Source: Micromonospora sp. PLK6-60 (GTDB lineage Bacteria; Actinomycetota; Actinomycetes; Mycobacteriales; Micromonosporaceae). Taken from it: a stretch of 64,000 bases of DNA. Made by a program: the position numbers and the translations under genes. The DNA lies in assembly GCF_019890675.1 (NCBI RefSeq), contig NZ_JAIOAA010000006.1, positions 310,001 through 374,000 of the forward strand. The letters are read 5' to 3'. Below, one piece after another: positions 16,306 through 25,551 of this stretch (the stretch's first letter is position 1; each line of letters begins with the position of its first letter). The notes beneath the pieces were generated by a model that made no database searches, was not told where the DNA came from, and saw only the letters and a list, made by a program, of their open reading frames with translations.

Positions 16306-16725
16306 TCAGGCCCGCGGGAACATCTGGCCGATGCGGATCCGGTTGCCGAACGGGTCCCGGATCCCGAAGTCGATCCCGTACGGCCGCTCGGTCGGCTCGT
16401 CGGTGATGTCGACGCCCTTGGCGACCAGATCCTCGTACGTCTTGTGCGCGTCGTCGGTGGTGATGCTCAGCCAGCCGCCGAGCGCGCCCTTGGTGAGCAG
16501 GTCCCGCACCTGCTCGGCGGTGGCCGGGTCCAACGCCGGCGGGCCGGGCTTCTCCAGCAGGATCTCCCGGTCGGGCTGGCCGGGCAGGTTGACCGTCAAC
16601 CAGCGCATGAAACCGAGGTCCTGGTCGGTGTTGACCTCGAAGCCGAGCTTGCCGACATAGAAGTCGAGGGCCTCGTCCTGGTCGAGGACGTAGAGCTGGG
16701 AGCGGGTGACCGCGTTCATCGTCAT
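16306..16725 (-). CDS. VOC (glyoxalase/bleomycin-resistance fold) protein
   Basis: A 139-residue vicinal-oxygen-chelate protein built from two beta-alpha-beta-beta-beta halves: SQLYVLDQDEALDFYVGKLG, then LSITTDDAHKTYEDLVAKGV, ending GIDFGIRDPFGNRIRIGQ. The Glu of REILLEKP and late acidic residues could bind metal. The family covers glyoxalases, dioxygenases and resistance proteins, so no reaction is assigned. It lies 57 bases downstream of an AraC regulator on the same strand, a frequent pairing in actinobacteria. The start may be ATG at 16725 or the next ATG two codons in. Confidence 0.85.
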   Translation of the reverse strand: MTMNAVTRSQLYVLDQDEALDFYVGKLGFEVNTDQDLGFMRWLTVNLPGQPDREILLEKPGPPALDPATAEQVRDLLTKGALGGWLSITTDDAHKTYEDLVAKGVDITDEPTERPYGIDFGIRDPFGNRIRIGQMFPRA

Positions 16726-16782
16726 GCGATCACGCTAGAACCCGCCCCTGACCTGCTGCTTATCCAAAACTGATGAGCCGCC

Positions 16783-17184
16783 CTAGAAACTGCTGGGCCG
16801 GGTCCAGGCCTTGGCGAAGCAGCTCGGCACGTGCCCGGCGGGCCTCGACCGGCGCCGGCGGAACTCGCTGGGCGACTCGCCGACGATGTCGCGGAAGGTC
16901 CGGCTGAACGTGCCGAGGCTGCCGAAGCCCACCGCGTAACAGATGTCGGTGACGTCCCGGTCGGTCTCCACCAGCATCGCCATCGCCCGCTCGATCCGCC
17001 GCCGTTGCAGGTAGCGGTGCGGCGTCTCACCGAACGTGGCCCGGAACGTCCGGATGAAGTGCGCCGCGGAGACGTGCGCGATCCGGGCCAGCGCCGGCAC
17101 GTCCAGCGGATCGGCGTACGCGCGGTCCATGGCGTCCCGGGCGCGCAGCATCGCCCGGTTCGACTCCTCCGACGCCCGGCTCAT
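16783..17184 (-). CDS. AraC-family regulator (DNA-binding domain only)
   Basis: A 133-residue regulator made almost only of the AraC/XylS double HTH: first helix pair DVPALARIAHVSAAHFIRTF, GETPHRYLQRRRIERA in the middle, and the signature ITDICY-like VTDICYAVGFGSLGTFSRTF in the second HTH. There is no separate sensor domain, which is common in the short AraC type paired with VOC proteins. The frame is open far upstream, but the conserved domain begins at MSRASEES, so the ATG at 17184 is chosen. It probably controls the VOC/DUF998 genes downstream; that is inferred from adjacency. Confidence 0.88.
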   Translation of the reverse strand: MSRASEESNRAMLRARDAMDRAYADPLDVPALARIAHVSAAHFIRTFRATFGETPHRYLQRRRIERAMAMLVETDRDVTDICYAVGFGSLGTFSRTFRDIVGESPSEFRRRRSRPAGHVPSCFAKAWTRPSSF

Positions 17185-17319
17185 CCGGACCGCACCCACC
17201 CGACCAGCACACCTGCACGGTAGCCGCCGATTCCCGCCGAGGTGCCACGGCCGGTCGGCGGTTTTCTGCCCACCGCTAACCGGGCTGCCGTGGGGCGGCG
17301 CAGCGGCGACACTGACCGG

Positions 17320-17682
17320 ATGGACCGGGAGAAACCACCGGAGCACCGGCAGCTCCTCGACCAGCTCTACGCGGCCTTCAACCGGCGTGACCTGCCGACA
17401 CTGCTGTCGGCGCTGGCACCGGACGTGTCGTGGCCCAACGGCTGGGAGGGCGGGATCGTGCACGGACGCCAGCAGGTACGCGACTACTGGACGCGCCAGT
17501 GGGCCGAGATCGACCCCGTGGTGCGGCCGGTGGCCTTCGACGTCGAGGCGGACGGCCGACTCAACGTCACCGTGCACCAGGTGGTGCGGGACCGGGCGGG
17601 GGCCGTCATCGCCGACGGCGAGGTCCGGCACGTCTACCGGTTCGTCGACGGTCTCGTGGCGGAGATGGAGATCCGGAGCTGA
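17320..17682 (+). CDS. SnoaL/NTF2-like protein
   Basis: A 120-residue NTF2-fold protein. The pattern LLDQLYAAFNRRDLPTLLSA followed by LAPDVSWPNGWEGG and the HGRQQVRDYWTRQW helix is typical of SnoaL-like polyketide-cyclase relatives. The C-terminal strands VRHVYRFVDGLVAEMEI finish the fold. These proteins are small isomerases, cyclases or ligand binders; nothing nearby defines a pathway. It starts at ATG 17320, divergent from the AraC gene, and precedes the TIR-like gene by 74 bases on the same strand. Confidence 0.82.
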   Translation: MDREKPPEHRQLLDQLYAAFNRRDLPTLLSALAPDVSWPNGWEGGIVHGRQQVRDYWTRQWAEIDPVVRPVAFDVEADGRLNVTVHQVVRDRAGAVIADGEVRHVYRFVDGLVAEMEIRS

Positions 17683-17756
17683 CGGTGCCACCGCCGGGCG
17701 AGCCGACGCCCGCGACTGAGCGGGGTATCACCACGCGACCGCGTAAGGTAGCCGCC

Positions 17757-18326
17757 GTGAGCCGCCTCGCCAGGCCGACCTTCAAGACCTCGGTGTTCCT
17801 GAGCTACCCGAAGCCGTGCATGGGCCGGCAACAGGAATTCATCGACCGGCTCTGCGGATACCTGGACGAGCGGGGCTTCGCGCCACGCACCCTCGGCGTG
17901 ACCGACTACGACATGGACGCCCCGCTCAAGGCGATCCGCCGCCTGATGCGCGAGTCGAACGGGCTGATCACCGTCGCGTTCCGCCGGACCTACGTCGAGC
18001 ACGCCGTCGGCAACCACCGGACGGACCTGACCGACCGCACCACCTACGACCTGCGCGACGTCTGGTTGACGAGCCCGTGGGCACACATCGAACCCGCGAT
18101 GGCGTACCAGTTGGGGCTGCCGATCCTGATCCTCAAGGAGAGCAAGGTCGTCGCGGACGGCCTGCTGGAACGCGGCGTCGTCGGCACCTACATGCCGGAG
18201 TTCAACGTCGAGGACCCGACCGAGGAGTACCTCGCCTCGCCCGAGTGGCGACAGCTCATCGGGCAGTGGGAGGGGCAGGTCCGTACGGTCGTCGACCGCA
18301 AGGGCAACCCGCCGCAGCTCTACTGA
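17757..18326 (+). CDS. Stand-alone TIR-like domain protein
   Basis: A 189-residue soluble protein that looks like one TIR-type domain. The first strand and loop are TSVFLSYPKP (TIR box 1-like). A helix EFIDRLCGYLDERGF follows, then the second strand with its acidic loop DYDMDAPLKAIRRLM, the third strand GLITVAF, and the segment TSPWAHIEPAMA, which has the S-x-W-x3-E pattern of the catalytic Glu (Glu112) in NAD-cleaving TIR domains. After it come LPILILKES (fourth strand) and a C-terminal WEGQVRTVV helix. No partner sensor gene is adjacent. It may be an NAD-consuming effector or a nucleoside deoxyribosyltransferase-like enzyme. Start GTG at 17757. Confidence 0.6.
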   Translation: MSRLARPTFKTSVFLSYPKPCMGRQQEFIDRLCGYLDERGFAPRTLGVTDYDMDAPLKAIRRLMRESNGLITVAFRRTYVEHAVGNHRTDLTDRTTYDLRDVWLTSPWAHIEPAMAYQLGLPILILKESKVVADGLLERGVVGTYMPEFNVEDPTEEYLASPEWRQLIGQWEGQVRTVVDRKGNPPQLY

Positions 18327-18364
18327 CCGGCAGCCTGCCACTGCCGGACGCCGGTGGAAATCGG

Positions 18365-18438
18365 AGCCCCCGGCCGGGATCGAACCGGCGACATCTCGCT
18401 TACAAGGCGAGTGCTCTGGCCAGCTGAGCTACAGGGGC
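18365..18438 (-). tRNA. tRNA-Thr (anticodon UGU)
   Basis: Read on the minus strand the cloverleaf is clear: acceptor stem GCCCCTG/CGGGGGC, D-arm GCTCAGCTGGCCAGAGC, anticodon stem CTCGC/GCGAG with loop CTTGTAA (anticodon TGT), and T-arm CCGGTTCGATCCCGG. The 3' CCA is not encoded. It is convergent with the TIR-like gene, which ends 38 bases away. Confidence 0.95.
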
Positions 18439-18792
18439 GTGTGTCGTCGTCGTCAGCATAGCGACTGGGGTCTGAAATTCACCCTCGCCAGGCACCCCGA
18501 GCACCGGAAACGTCAACTTCCCGCCTTCGCCGCCGTCGATTCGACGCCACCGGTCAGAGGAAGCGTGGGGATTGATGCCTCCCCGTGCCCGACTGACCGG
18601 TATGCGCAGCCGGCCCGTCCCACCGGCTGCGCCCCGCCTTGGCACCACAGCGAAAGCCGTTTACGGTGCAGTGACACGGACGACACTCCGGCGGCCCCCG
18701 CCGGGGGAGTCCGTGGGCTGGCACCCTGGGTGCCGGCCGCTCCTTCACTCGGATCGTCCGGCACGTTCCTGCCGGTGAAAGGAAGCACCCTC
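18439..18792. other. Non-coding stretch upstream of the sugar ABC ATPase gene
   Basis: About 350 bases between the tRNA and the ABC ATPase. I see no gene with plausible codon structure. The last part holds the ribosome site (AAAGGAAG at about 18779) and a TTTACGG...GACACT region near 18660-18690 that could be the promoter. A GGCCCCCGCCGGGG hairpin lies near 18700. No known operator was recognised. Confidence 0.5.
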
Positions 18793-19884
<1,092 letters not shown>

Positions 19885-19890
19885 CGTACC

Positions 19891-19930
19891 ACGAAAGGGG
19901 CGGTCCGCTGCGGCGGGCCGCCCCTTTCGT
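19891..19930 (+). terminator. Strong hairpin terminator after msiK
   Basis: ACGAAAGGGGCGGTCCG and CGGGCCGCCCCTTTCGT pair with a single wobble around a six-base loop, starting seven bases after the stop codon. The CTTTCGT tail gives it the look of an intrinsic terminator. Confidence 0.85.
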
Positions 19931-20030
19931 CGTACCCGGGTATGACGCCGAAGCTGGCTCCCCGGGGTGACGCGGCAGGCCCGTGCGCGCTCCTATCGTT
20001 CGGGCACGACGCCGAGCCCGGGAGCGCACG

Positions 20031-20636
20031 ATGCCGCCGAACCCCGCCCGTACCCGACCCGAGACCGACCGCGACGGCGCGCGACCGGCGCGCCCGCGCC
20101 GGCTGGTCACCACCACCGGCCGGAGCCTGGTGTACGCCGCGGCGCTGCTGCCGCTGGCGGTGGCCGCCCTGGCCGGCACGCTCGCCGGACGGGGCTGGTC
20201 GGCCGCAGCCCGGTGGCGGCGGCTGCGTGGGTTGCTGCCGACGGCGGAACCCGTGCCCGAGGGTCGGCCGCCCAGCGCGGTGGCGGTCGCCGCGCATGCC
20301 GTGGCGAGCCTGCTGCTCGGCGCGGCGGCGCTGGTCCCAGGCGGGGTGCTGCTGCTGATGGTGCTGCGCGGGGCGCTCTACGGGCTGGTCGACCCGGGCC
20401 CCTACGACACCTCGTGGGGCGGCCCCACCCGGGCCGGGGCGTGGCTGGCGCACTTCCTGGTCGGGATCCCGTTCACGGTCGCGGCGCTGGCGGCGCTGGT
20501 CGGCGTCGCGGCGGTGCACCAACGGCTCACCCTCGCCCTGCACGGCGCCCGCCGGCCCGGTTGGCTGGTCCCGGTGACCGTGCTGATCTCGCTGGTCGCC
20601 GTGCTGCTCGTGGTGGCCTGGACCCGGCAGATCTGA
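20031..20636 (+). CDS. Membrane protein of unknown function
   Basis: A 201-residue protein with a charged N-terminus (residues 1-30) and four hydrophobic segments at about 32-50, 85-113, 133-155 and 177-197. No catalytic residues or known family motif are recognised. The start ATG at 20031 is preceded by CGGGAGCG. It is followed by a bidirectional terminator and is convergent with rlmB. Its role is unknown. Confidence 0.6.
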   Translation: MPPNPARTRPETDRDGARPARPRRLVTTTGRSLVYAAALLPLAVAALAGTLAGRGWSAAARWRRLRGLLPTAEPVPEGRPPSAVAVAAHAVASLLLGAAALVPGGVLLLMVLRGALYGLVDPGPYDTSWGGPTRAGAWLAHFLVGIPFTVAALAALVGVAAVHQRLTLALHGARRPGWLVPVTVLISLVAVLLVVAWTRQI

Positions 20637-20640
20637 CGCG

Positions 20641-20672
20641 ACGGGCCGTCCCCCGGTCAGGGGGACGGCCCG
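20641..20672. terminator. Bidirectional hairpin between the membrane protein gene and rlmB
   Basis: ACGGGCCGTCCCCC and GGGGGACGGCCCGT form a perfect 14-bp stem around a four-base loop. It lies four bases after one stop codon and 18 bases from the other, so it can serve both convergent genes. Confidence 0.85.
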
Positions 20673-20689
20673 TCGGACGGGTGCGGTGG

Positions 20690-21816
20690 TCAGGCTTCGA
20701 CGGAGCGGCGGCGCGCCACCTCGGCGAGGGTCACCGCGGCGGCCACGCTGGCGTTGAGCGACTCCACCTCGGAGATCATCGGGATGCTGACGGTCAGGTC
20801 GCAGGTCTCGCCGACCAGGCGGGACAGGCCGCGCCCCTCCGAGCCGACCACCACGACCAGCGGGCCGACCGCGGCGGCCAGGTCGTACAGGTCGGTGTCG
20901 CCGTCGGCGTCCAGGCCGACCACGACGAAGCCGGCCTCCTTGCACGCCTTGAGCGACCGGGTCAGGTTGGTGACCTGGGCGACCGGCACCCGCGCGGCCG
21001 CGCCGGCGCTGGTCCGCCAGGCGGTCGCGGTGATCCCGGCGGCCCGCCGCTCGGGTACGAAGACACCCTGCGCGCCGAACGCGGCGGCGGACCGGATGAC
21101 CGCACCCAGGTTGCGCGGGTCGGTGACCCCGTCCAGCGCGACCAGCAGCGGCGCGGCCTGCTCCAGTGCCGCCGCCACCAGGTCCTCGAACGGCTCGTAG
21201 GCGAACGGCGGCACCTGGAGGCCGACGCCCTGGTGCAGCACCCCGCCGGTCATCCGGTCCAGCTCGGCCCGGCTGACCTCCAGGATGGCGATGCCCCGGT
21301 CGGCGGCCGTCCGGACGATCTCCTTGACCCGGTCGTCGACGTCGATGCCCTGCGCGGTGTAGAGGGCGGTCGCCGGCACCTGGGCGCGCAGCGACTCCAG
21401 CACCGGGTTCCGGCCGACCAGCAGCTCCGGGCTGTCCTTGGCCGGGTTGGACTTGCGGCCCGGCGCGACCCGCGGCCCGCCCCGGCCGGTGGGCTTGCCG
21501 CCCCGGCCGGCCGCGCCGCTGCGGGCCGGGCCGACGCCCTTGGTGCCCCGGCCCCAGGTGGTGTCCTTGGTGCCCGGCTGGCCGATCTTGGGGGCCCGGC
21601 CCTCCTCAGCCGCCGCCCGGCGCTCCTTGTCCTGCTTCCAGGCGGTGCGCTGGGGCAGCTTCTCGGTGCCCGAGTATGCCTTGTGCCAGGGCCGCTCGTC
21701 GGCGGGCAGGGTCTTGCCCCGACCGGCCAGCGAGTCCTTGTTCTTGCCGCCGGAGCCCTTCGGGGCACCCGCCTTCGACGTCAGTCGCCGGCCACGGCGC
21801 TGCGAGTTGCCGGCCA

Positions 21817-21817
<1 letters not shown>
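20690..21817 (-). CDS. rlmB: 23S rRNA (guanosine-2'-O)-methyltransferase RlmB (TrmH/SpoU family)
   Basis: A 375-residue SpoU-type rRNA methyltransferase. Residues 1-120 are a long basic, Gly/Arg/Lys-rich disordered extension, characteristic of actinobacterial RlmB. An L30-like substrate-binding domain follows ([15 protein letters not shown]), then the SPOUT knot with motif 1 [16 protein letters not shown], motif 2 [15 protein letters not shown] and motif 3 [18 protein letters not shown]. Expected target: G2251-type Gm in the peptidyl-transferase loop. The start ATG overlaps the cysS stop codon by one base, so the two genes are translationally coupled. The same pair occurs in M. tuberculosis (Rv3579c-Rv3580c). 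Confidence 0.93.
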
Positions 21818-23232
<1,415 letters not shown>

Positions 23233-23296
23233 CGTACAAGGGTAGCCGTCCGCGCGTTTTCCGGGTCGTCCGGAGCCGGGCCGTACGCTGCGTGCT

Positions 23297-23944
23297 GTGG
23301 ACACGTCGGCACGCCCGGGAGAAACGGCGCAGACCCTGGACCGGGGGCTGCGGTTGCTGCACCTGGTCGCGGACGCGGCCGGCGGGTTGACCGTGACCGA
23401 GGCGGCGAACCGGTTGGGCGTCGGCCGGGCGGCGGTGTACCGGCTGGTCGGCGCGCTGTCCGCGCACGGCATGCTGCGCCGGGACGCCGGCGGCCGGCTG
23501 CGGCTCGGCGCGGGGGTGCTGCACCTGGCCCGGCGGGCCCAGCCGCTGCTCGCCGAGGGGGCGCTGCCGGCGCTGCGCAGGCTCGCCGAGCAGGCCGGCG
23601 CGACCGCCCATCTGACCGTGGTCGAGGGCGGCGAGGGGGTGGCCCTGGCCGTGGTGGAGCCGAGCTGGACGTCGTTCCACGTGGCGTACCGGACCGGGGC
23701 GCGGCATCCGCTGGAGCGGGGGGCGGCCGGCCGGGCCATCCTCGCCGGGCGGGCCGGCAGGCCGGGTCCGGTCGCCACCAGCGGCGAGTTGCAGGCCGGG
23801 GCGTACGGGGTGGCGGCGCCGGTGCTCGGGGTGCCCGGGCTGGAGGCGAGCGTCGGGGTGGTGGCGCTGGCGCCGCTGGACGCGGAGGTGGTGGGCGGCC
23901 AGGTGCTCGCCGCCGCGACCGCCATCGCCGAAGCCCTCGGCTGA
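23297..23944 (+). CDS. IclR-family transcriptional regulator
   Basis: A 215-residue regulator. The N-terminal winged HTH is LDRGLRLLHLVADAAGG followed by LTVTEAANRLGVGRAAVYRL. The C-terminal IclR effector domain spans about 80-215 but is shorter than usual. GARHPLERGAAGRAILAG matches the conserved ligand-loop region. The gene is divergent from cysS, 64 bases between starts, and starts at GTG. Effector and targets are unknown; no catabolic operon is adjacent. Confidence 0.87.
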   Translation: MDTSARPGETAQTLDRGLRLLHLVADAAGGLTVTEAANRLGVGRAAVYRLVGALSAHGMLRRDAGGRLRLGAGVLHLARRAQPLLAEGALPALRRLAEQAGATAHLTVVEGGEGVALAVVEPSWTSFHVAYRTGARHPLERGAAGRAILAGRAGRPGPVATSGELQAGAYGVAAPVLGVPGLEASVGVVALAPLDAEVVGGQVLAAATAIAEALG

Positions 23945-23959
23945 CCAGGCGCCGACCCG

Positions 23960-24190
23960 CCGCGCCCCGATATGCCGCACTCTGGGCCATCCCGCGCCCC
24001 TAACGGCCCTACCTGCCGCATCCGGTCGCACGCTCTGGGTCATCCCGCACTGCTGACAACCCGACATGCCGCGTCCCGGTCCAGCGCGCTGGGTCGTCAC
24101 CGCCCCGTGACGCCCCGACATGCTGCCGTCCGGTCTCGCGCTTCAGGCACCCGAAGAAGCGGTGCCACTCCTTAGCACAGATGTCGATGT
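23960..24190. repeat. Degenerate CCCGACATGCCGC repeats, array 1
   Basis: The 339-base gap before the DUF559 gene contains four degenerate repeats spaced 40-55 bases, each starting like CCCGACATGCCGC (23966, 24007, 24060, 24112) and followed by CTGGGTCATCCCGC-like words. No gene fits. Similar words occur in four other gaps of this window. Confidence 0.6.
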
Positions 24191-24283
24191 GGTGGCATGT
24201 TGTCCACAGGCGCTCGGTGGCGGTGGGGCGCGGGTTGTCCACAGGGGTTACCGGGGCACCGCGGCGACGGTGACGCTGGCCGC

Positions 24284-25339
24284 ATGCCTCCTGTCGCACA
24301 CCGACCCGCCGACCTGGCGGGGCAGGTCTTCCGGGGATCCGACGTGGTCCGCCGGGGGCTGCTCACCGTTCACCAGCTCCGCAGCTCCGCATGGATGCGC
24401 CTGCACCACGACGTGTACGCCGACGCTCGACTGGAACGCGACCACGGGCTCGCCTGCCGTGCCGTGGCGCTCAGACTCCCACCCGGGGTTCCGGTCGCCG
24501 GCCCGTCGGCAGCCTTTCTGCACGGCGTCGCGCATGCCGCGAGCTTCGACGACGACGTGCATGTCAGCGCGGCGCAGGGCAGCCCGGTGCGCAGCCGGCG
24601 CGGCCTACGGGTGCACACCTCGCTGCTCCGGCCCCCCGCCGCCTCGCGGTCCGAAGGGTCCTCCGCCGCATCGGTGTCCGCAGGGCCACCGGCCGCCTCG
24701 ATGTCCGGAGGACCACCGGCCGCCTCGATGTCCGGAGGACCACCGGCCGCACCGGTGTTCGGAGGGCCACCGGCCGCACCGGTGTTCGGAGGGCCACCGG
24801 CCGCACCGGCGACACTTGCCCGGTCCGCCCCGGCCCTGGCCGCCTGGGAGTCCGCGGTGTGGCTCGAACCCACCCGGGCGGTAAGCATCGTCGACACCAT
24901 GCTGGCCCGGGGCCTGACCAGCCGCGACGCGCTCGCCGAGGTGGCGGAGCGCAACGCCGACCGCCCTGGCGGATCCCGTGCCAGGTGCGTCTTCGGCCTG
25001 GCCGATCCGGGCGCCCAGTCCCCCGCCGAGTCGCGGCTACGGGTGCGGTTGGTGCTCGCCGGGTTGCCCCGGCCGGTCGCCCGGCATCCGGTCCTGGTGC
25101 CCGGCGGGATCGTCCTGCACTCCGACCTGGCGTGGCCCGAGCTGCGGGTCGCCGTCGAGTACGACGGTCGCTGGCACAGCGACCCGGAACAGCTGCACCG
25201 GGACCGGCATCGCCTCAACCTGCTGGTGGGTGCCGGCTGGCTCGTGCTGCACGTGACCAGCCGCCGGCTGCACCAGGAGTTCGCGGCGGTCGTCCGGGAG
25301 GTCCGCTCCGCATTGCTTTCGCGCGGCTGGCGACCGTGA
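24284..25339 (+). CDS. DUF559-family protein with AbiEi-like N-terminus and repeat linker
   Basis: A 351-residue protein in three parts. The N-terminal region (about 1-115) has a winged-HTH start FRGSDVVRRGLLTVHQL and RLHHDVYADARLERDH, like the AbiEi-type domain that often precedes DUF559. A linker (about 132-176) consists of five 9-residue repeats (GGPPAAPVF type). The C-terminal domain has LHSDLAWPELRVAVEYDG and WLVLHVTSRRLHQ, the DUF559 pattern related to the very-short-patch-repair endonuclease fold, with acidic residues in VEYDG. Such proteins are common in actinobacteria and their function is unknown. No toxin partner is adjacent. Start ATG at 24284. Confidence 0.78.
   Translation: MPPVAHRPADLAGQVFRGSDVVRRGLLTVHQLRSSAWMRLHHDVYADARLERDHGLACRAVALRLPPGVPVAGPSAAFLHGVAHAASFDDDVHVSAAQGSPVRSRRGLRVHTSLLRPPAASRSEGSSAASVSAGPPAASMSGGPPAASMSGGPPAAPVFGGPPAAPVFGGPPAAPATLARSAPALAAWESAVWLEPTRAVSIVDTMLARGLTSRDALAEVAERNADRPGGSRARCVFGLADPGAQSPAESRLRVRLVLAGLPRPVARHPVLVPGGIVLHSDLAWPELRVAVEYDGRWHSDPEQLHRDRHRLNLLVGAGWLVLHVTSRRLHQEFAAVVREVRSALLSRGWRP
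24677..24811 (+). repeat. 27-bp minisatellite inside the DUF559 gene
   Basis: Five head-to-tail units of 27 bp with core GGAGGACCACCGGCCGC encode the 9-residue repeat. Adjacent units come in nearly identical pairs (two ending CTCGATG, two ending CACCGGTG), which suggests recent unit duplication. The length is a multiple of three, so copy-number change would not break the frame. Confidence 0.85.
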
Positions 25340-25503
25340 GGCCACAGCCCACCAGAACGCCGCCCAGCCGAGCACGGCCGGCACCGAGCACGGTCTGCGG
25401 CATCCTGGCCCTTCCTGCGCCACTGATGCCCCAAAATGCCGCAACACAGCCATGCGGCCACCGGGCGGGCCCGCCCCCGCACGGCAGCCCCCCGGGCAGG
25501 ACC

Positions 25504-25541
25504 GGAGGGGGCGACTGCCCGGGCCGGCAGCCGCCCCCTCC
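25504..25541 (-). terminator. Hairpin after the multicopper oxidase gene
   Basis: GGAGGGGGCGACTGCC pairs with GGCAGCCGCCCCCTCC (one mismatch) around CGGGCC, ten bases past the oxidase stop codon. It lies between convergent genes and may act on both. A single ATGCCGCAAC repeat word lies nearby at about 25436. Confidence 0.75.
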
Positions 25542-25551
25542 AGGGCTGGGA

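Noticed and set aside
17185..17691. N-terminal extension of the AraC-family gene to 17691
   Set aside because: The extension overlaps the SnoaL-like gene on the other strand and adds 169 residues with no domain. The AraC domain starts at the chosen ATG.
17757..18438. TIR-like gene plus tRNA-Thr as a defence island with an attachment site
   Set aside because: tRNA genes are common integration sites, but no integrase and no duplicated tRNA 3' end were seen in the window.
24677..24811. CRISPR-like array
   Set aside because: The 27-bp units are directly adjacent with no spacers and encode an in-frame peptide repeat.
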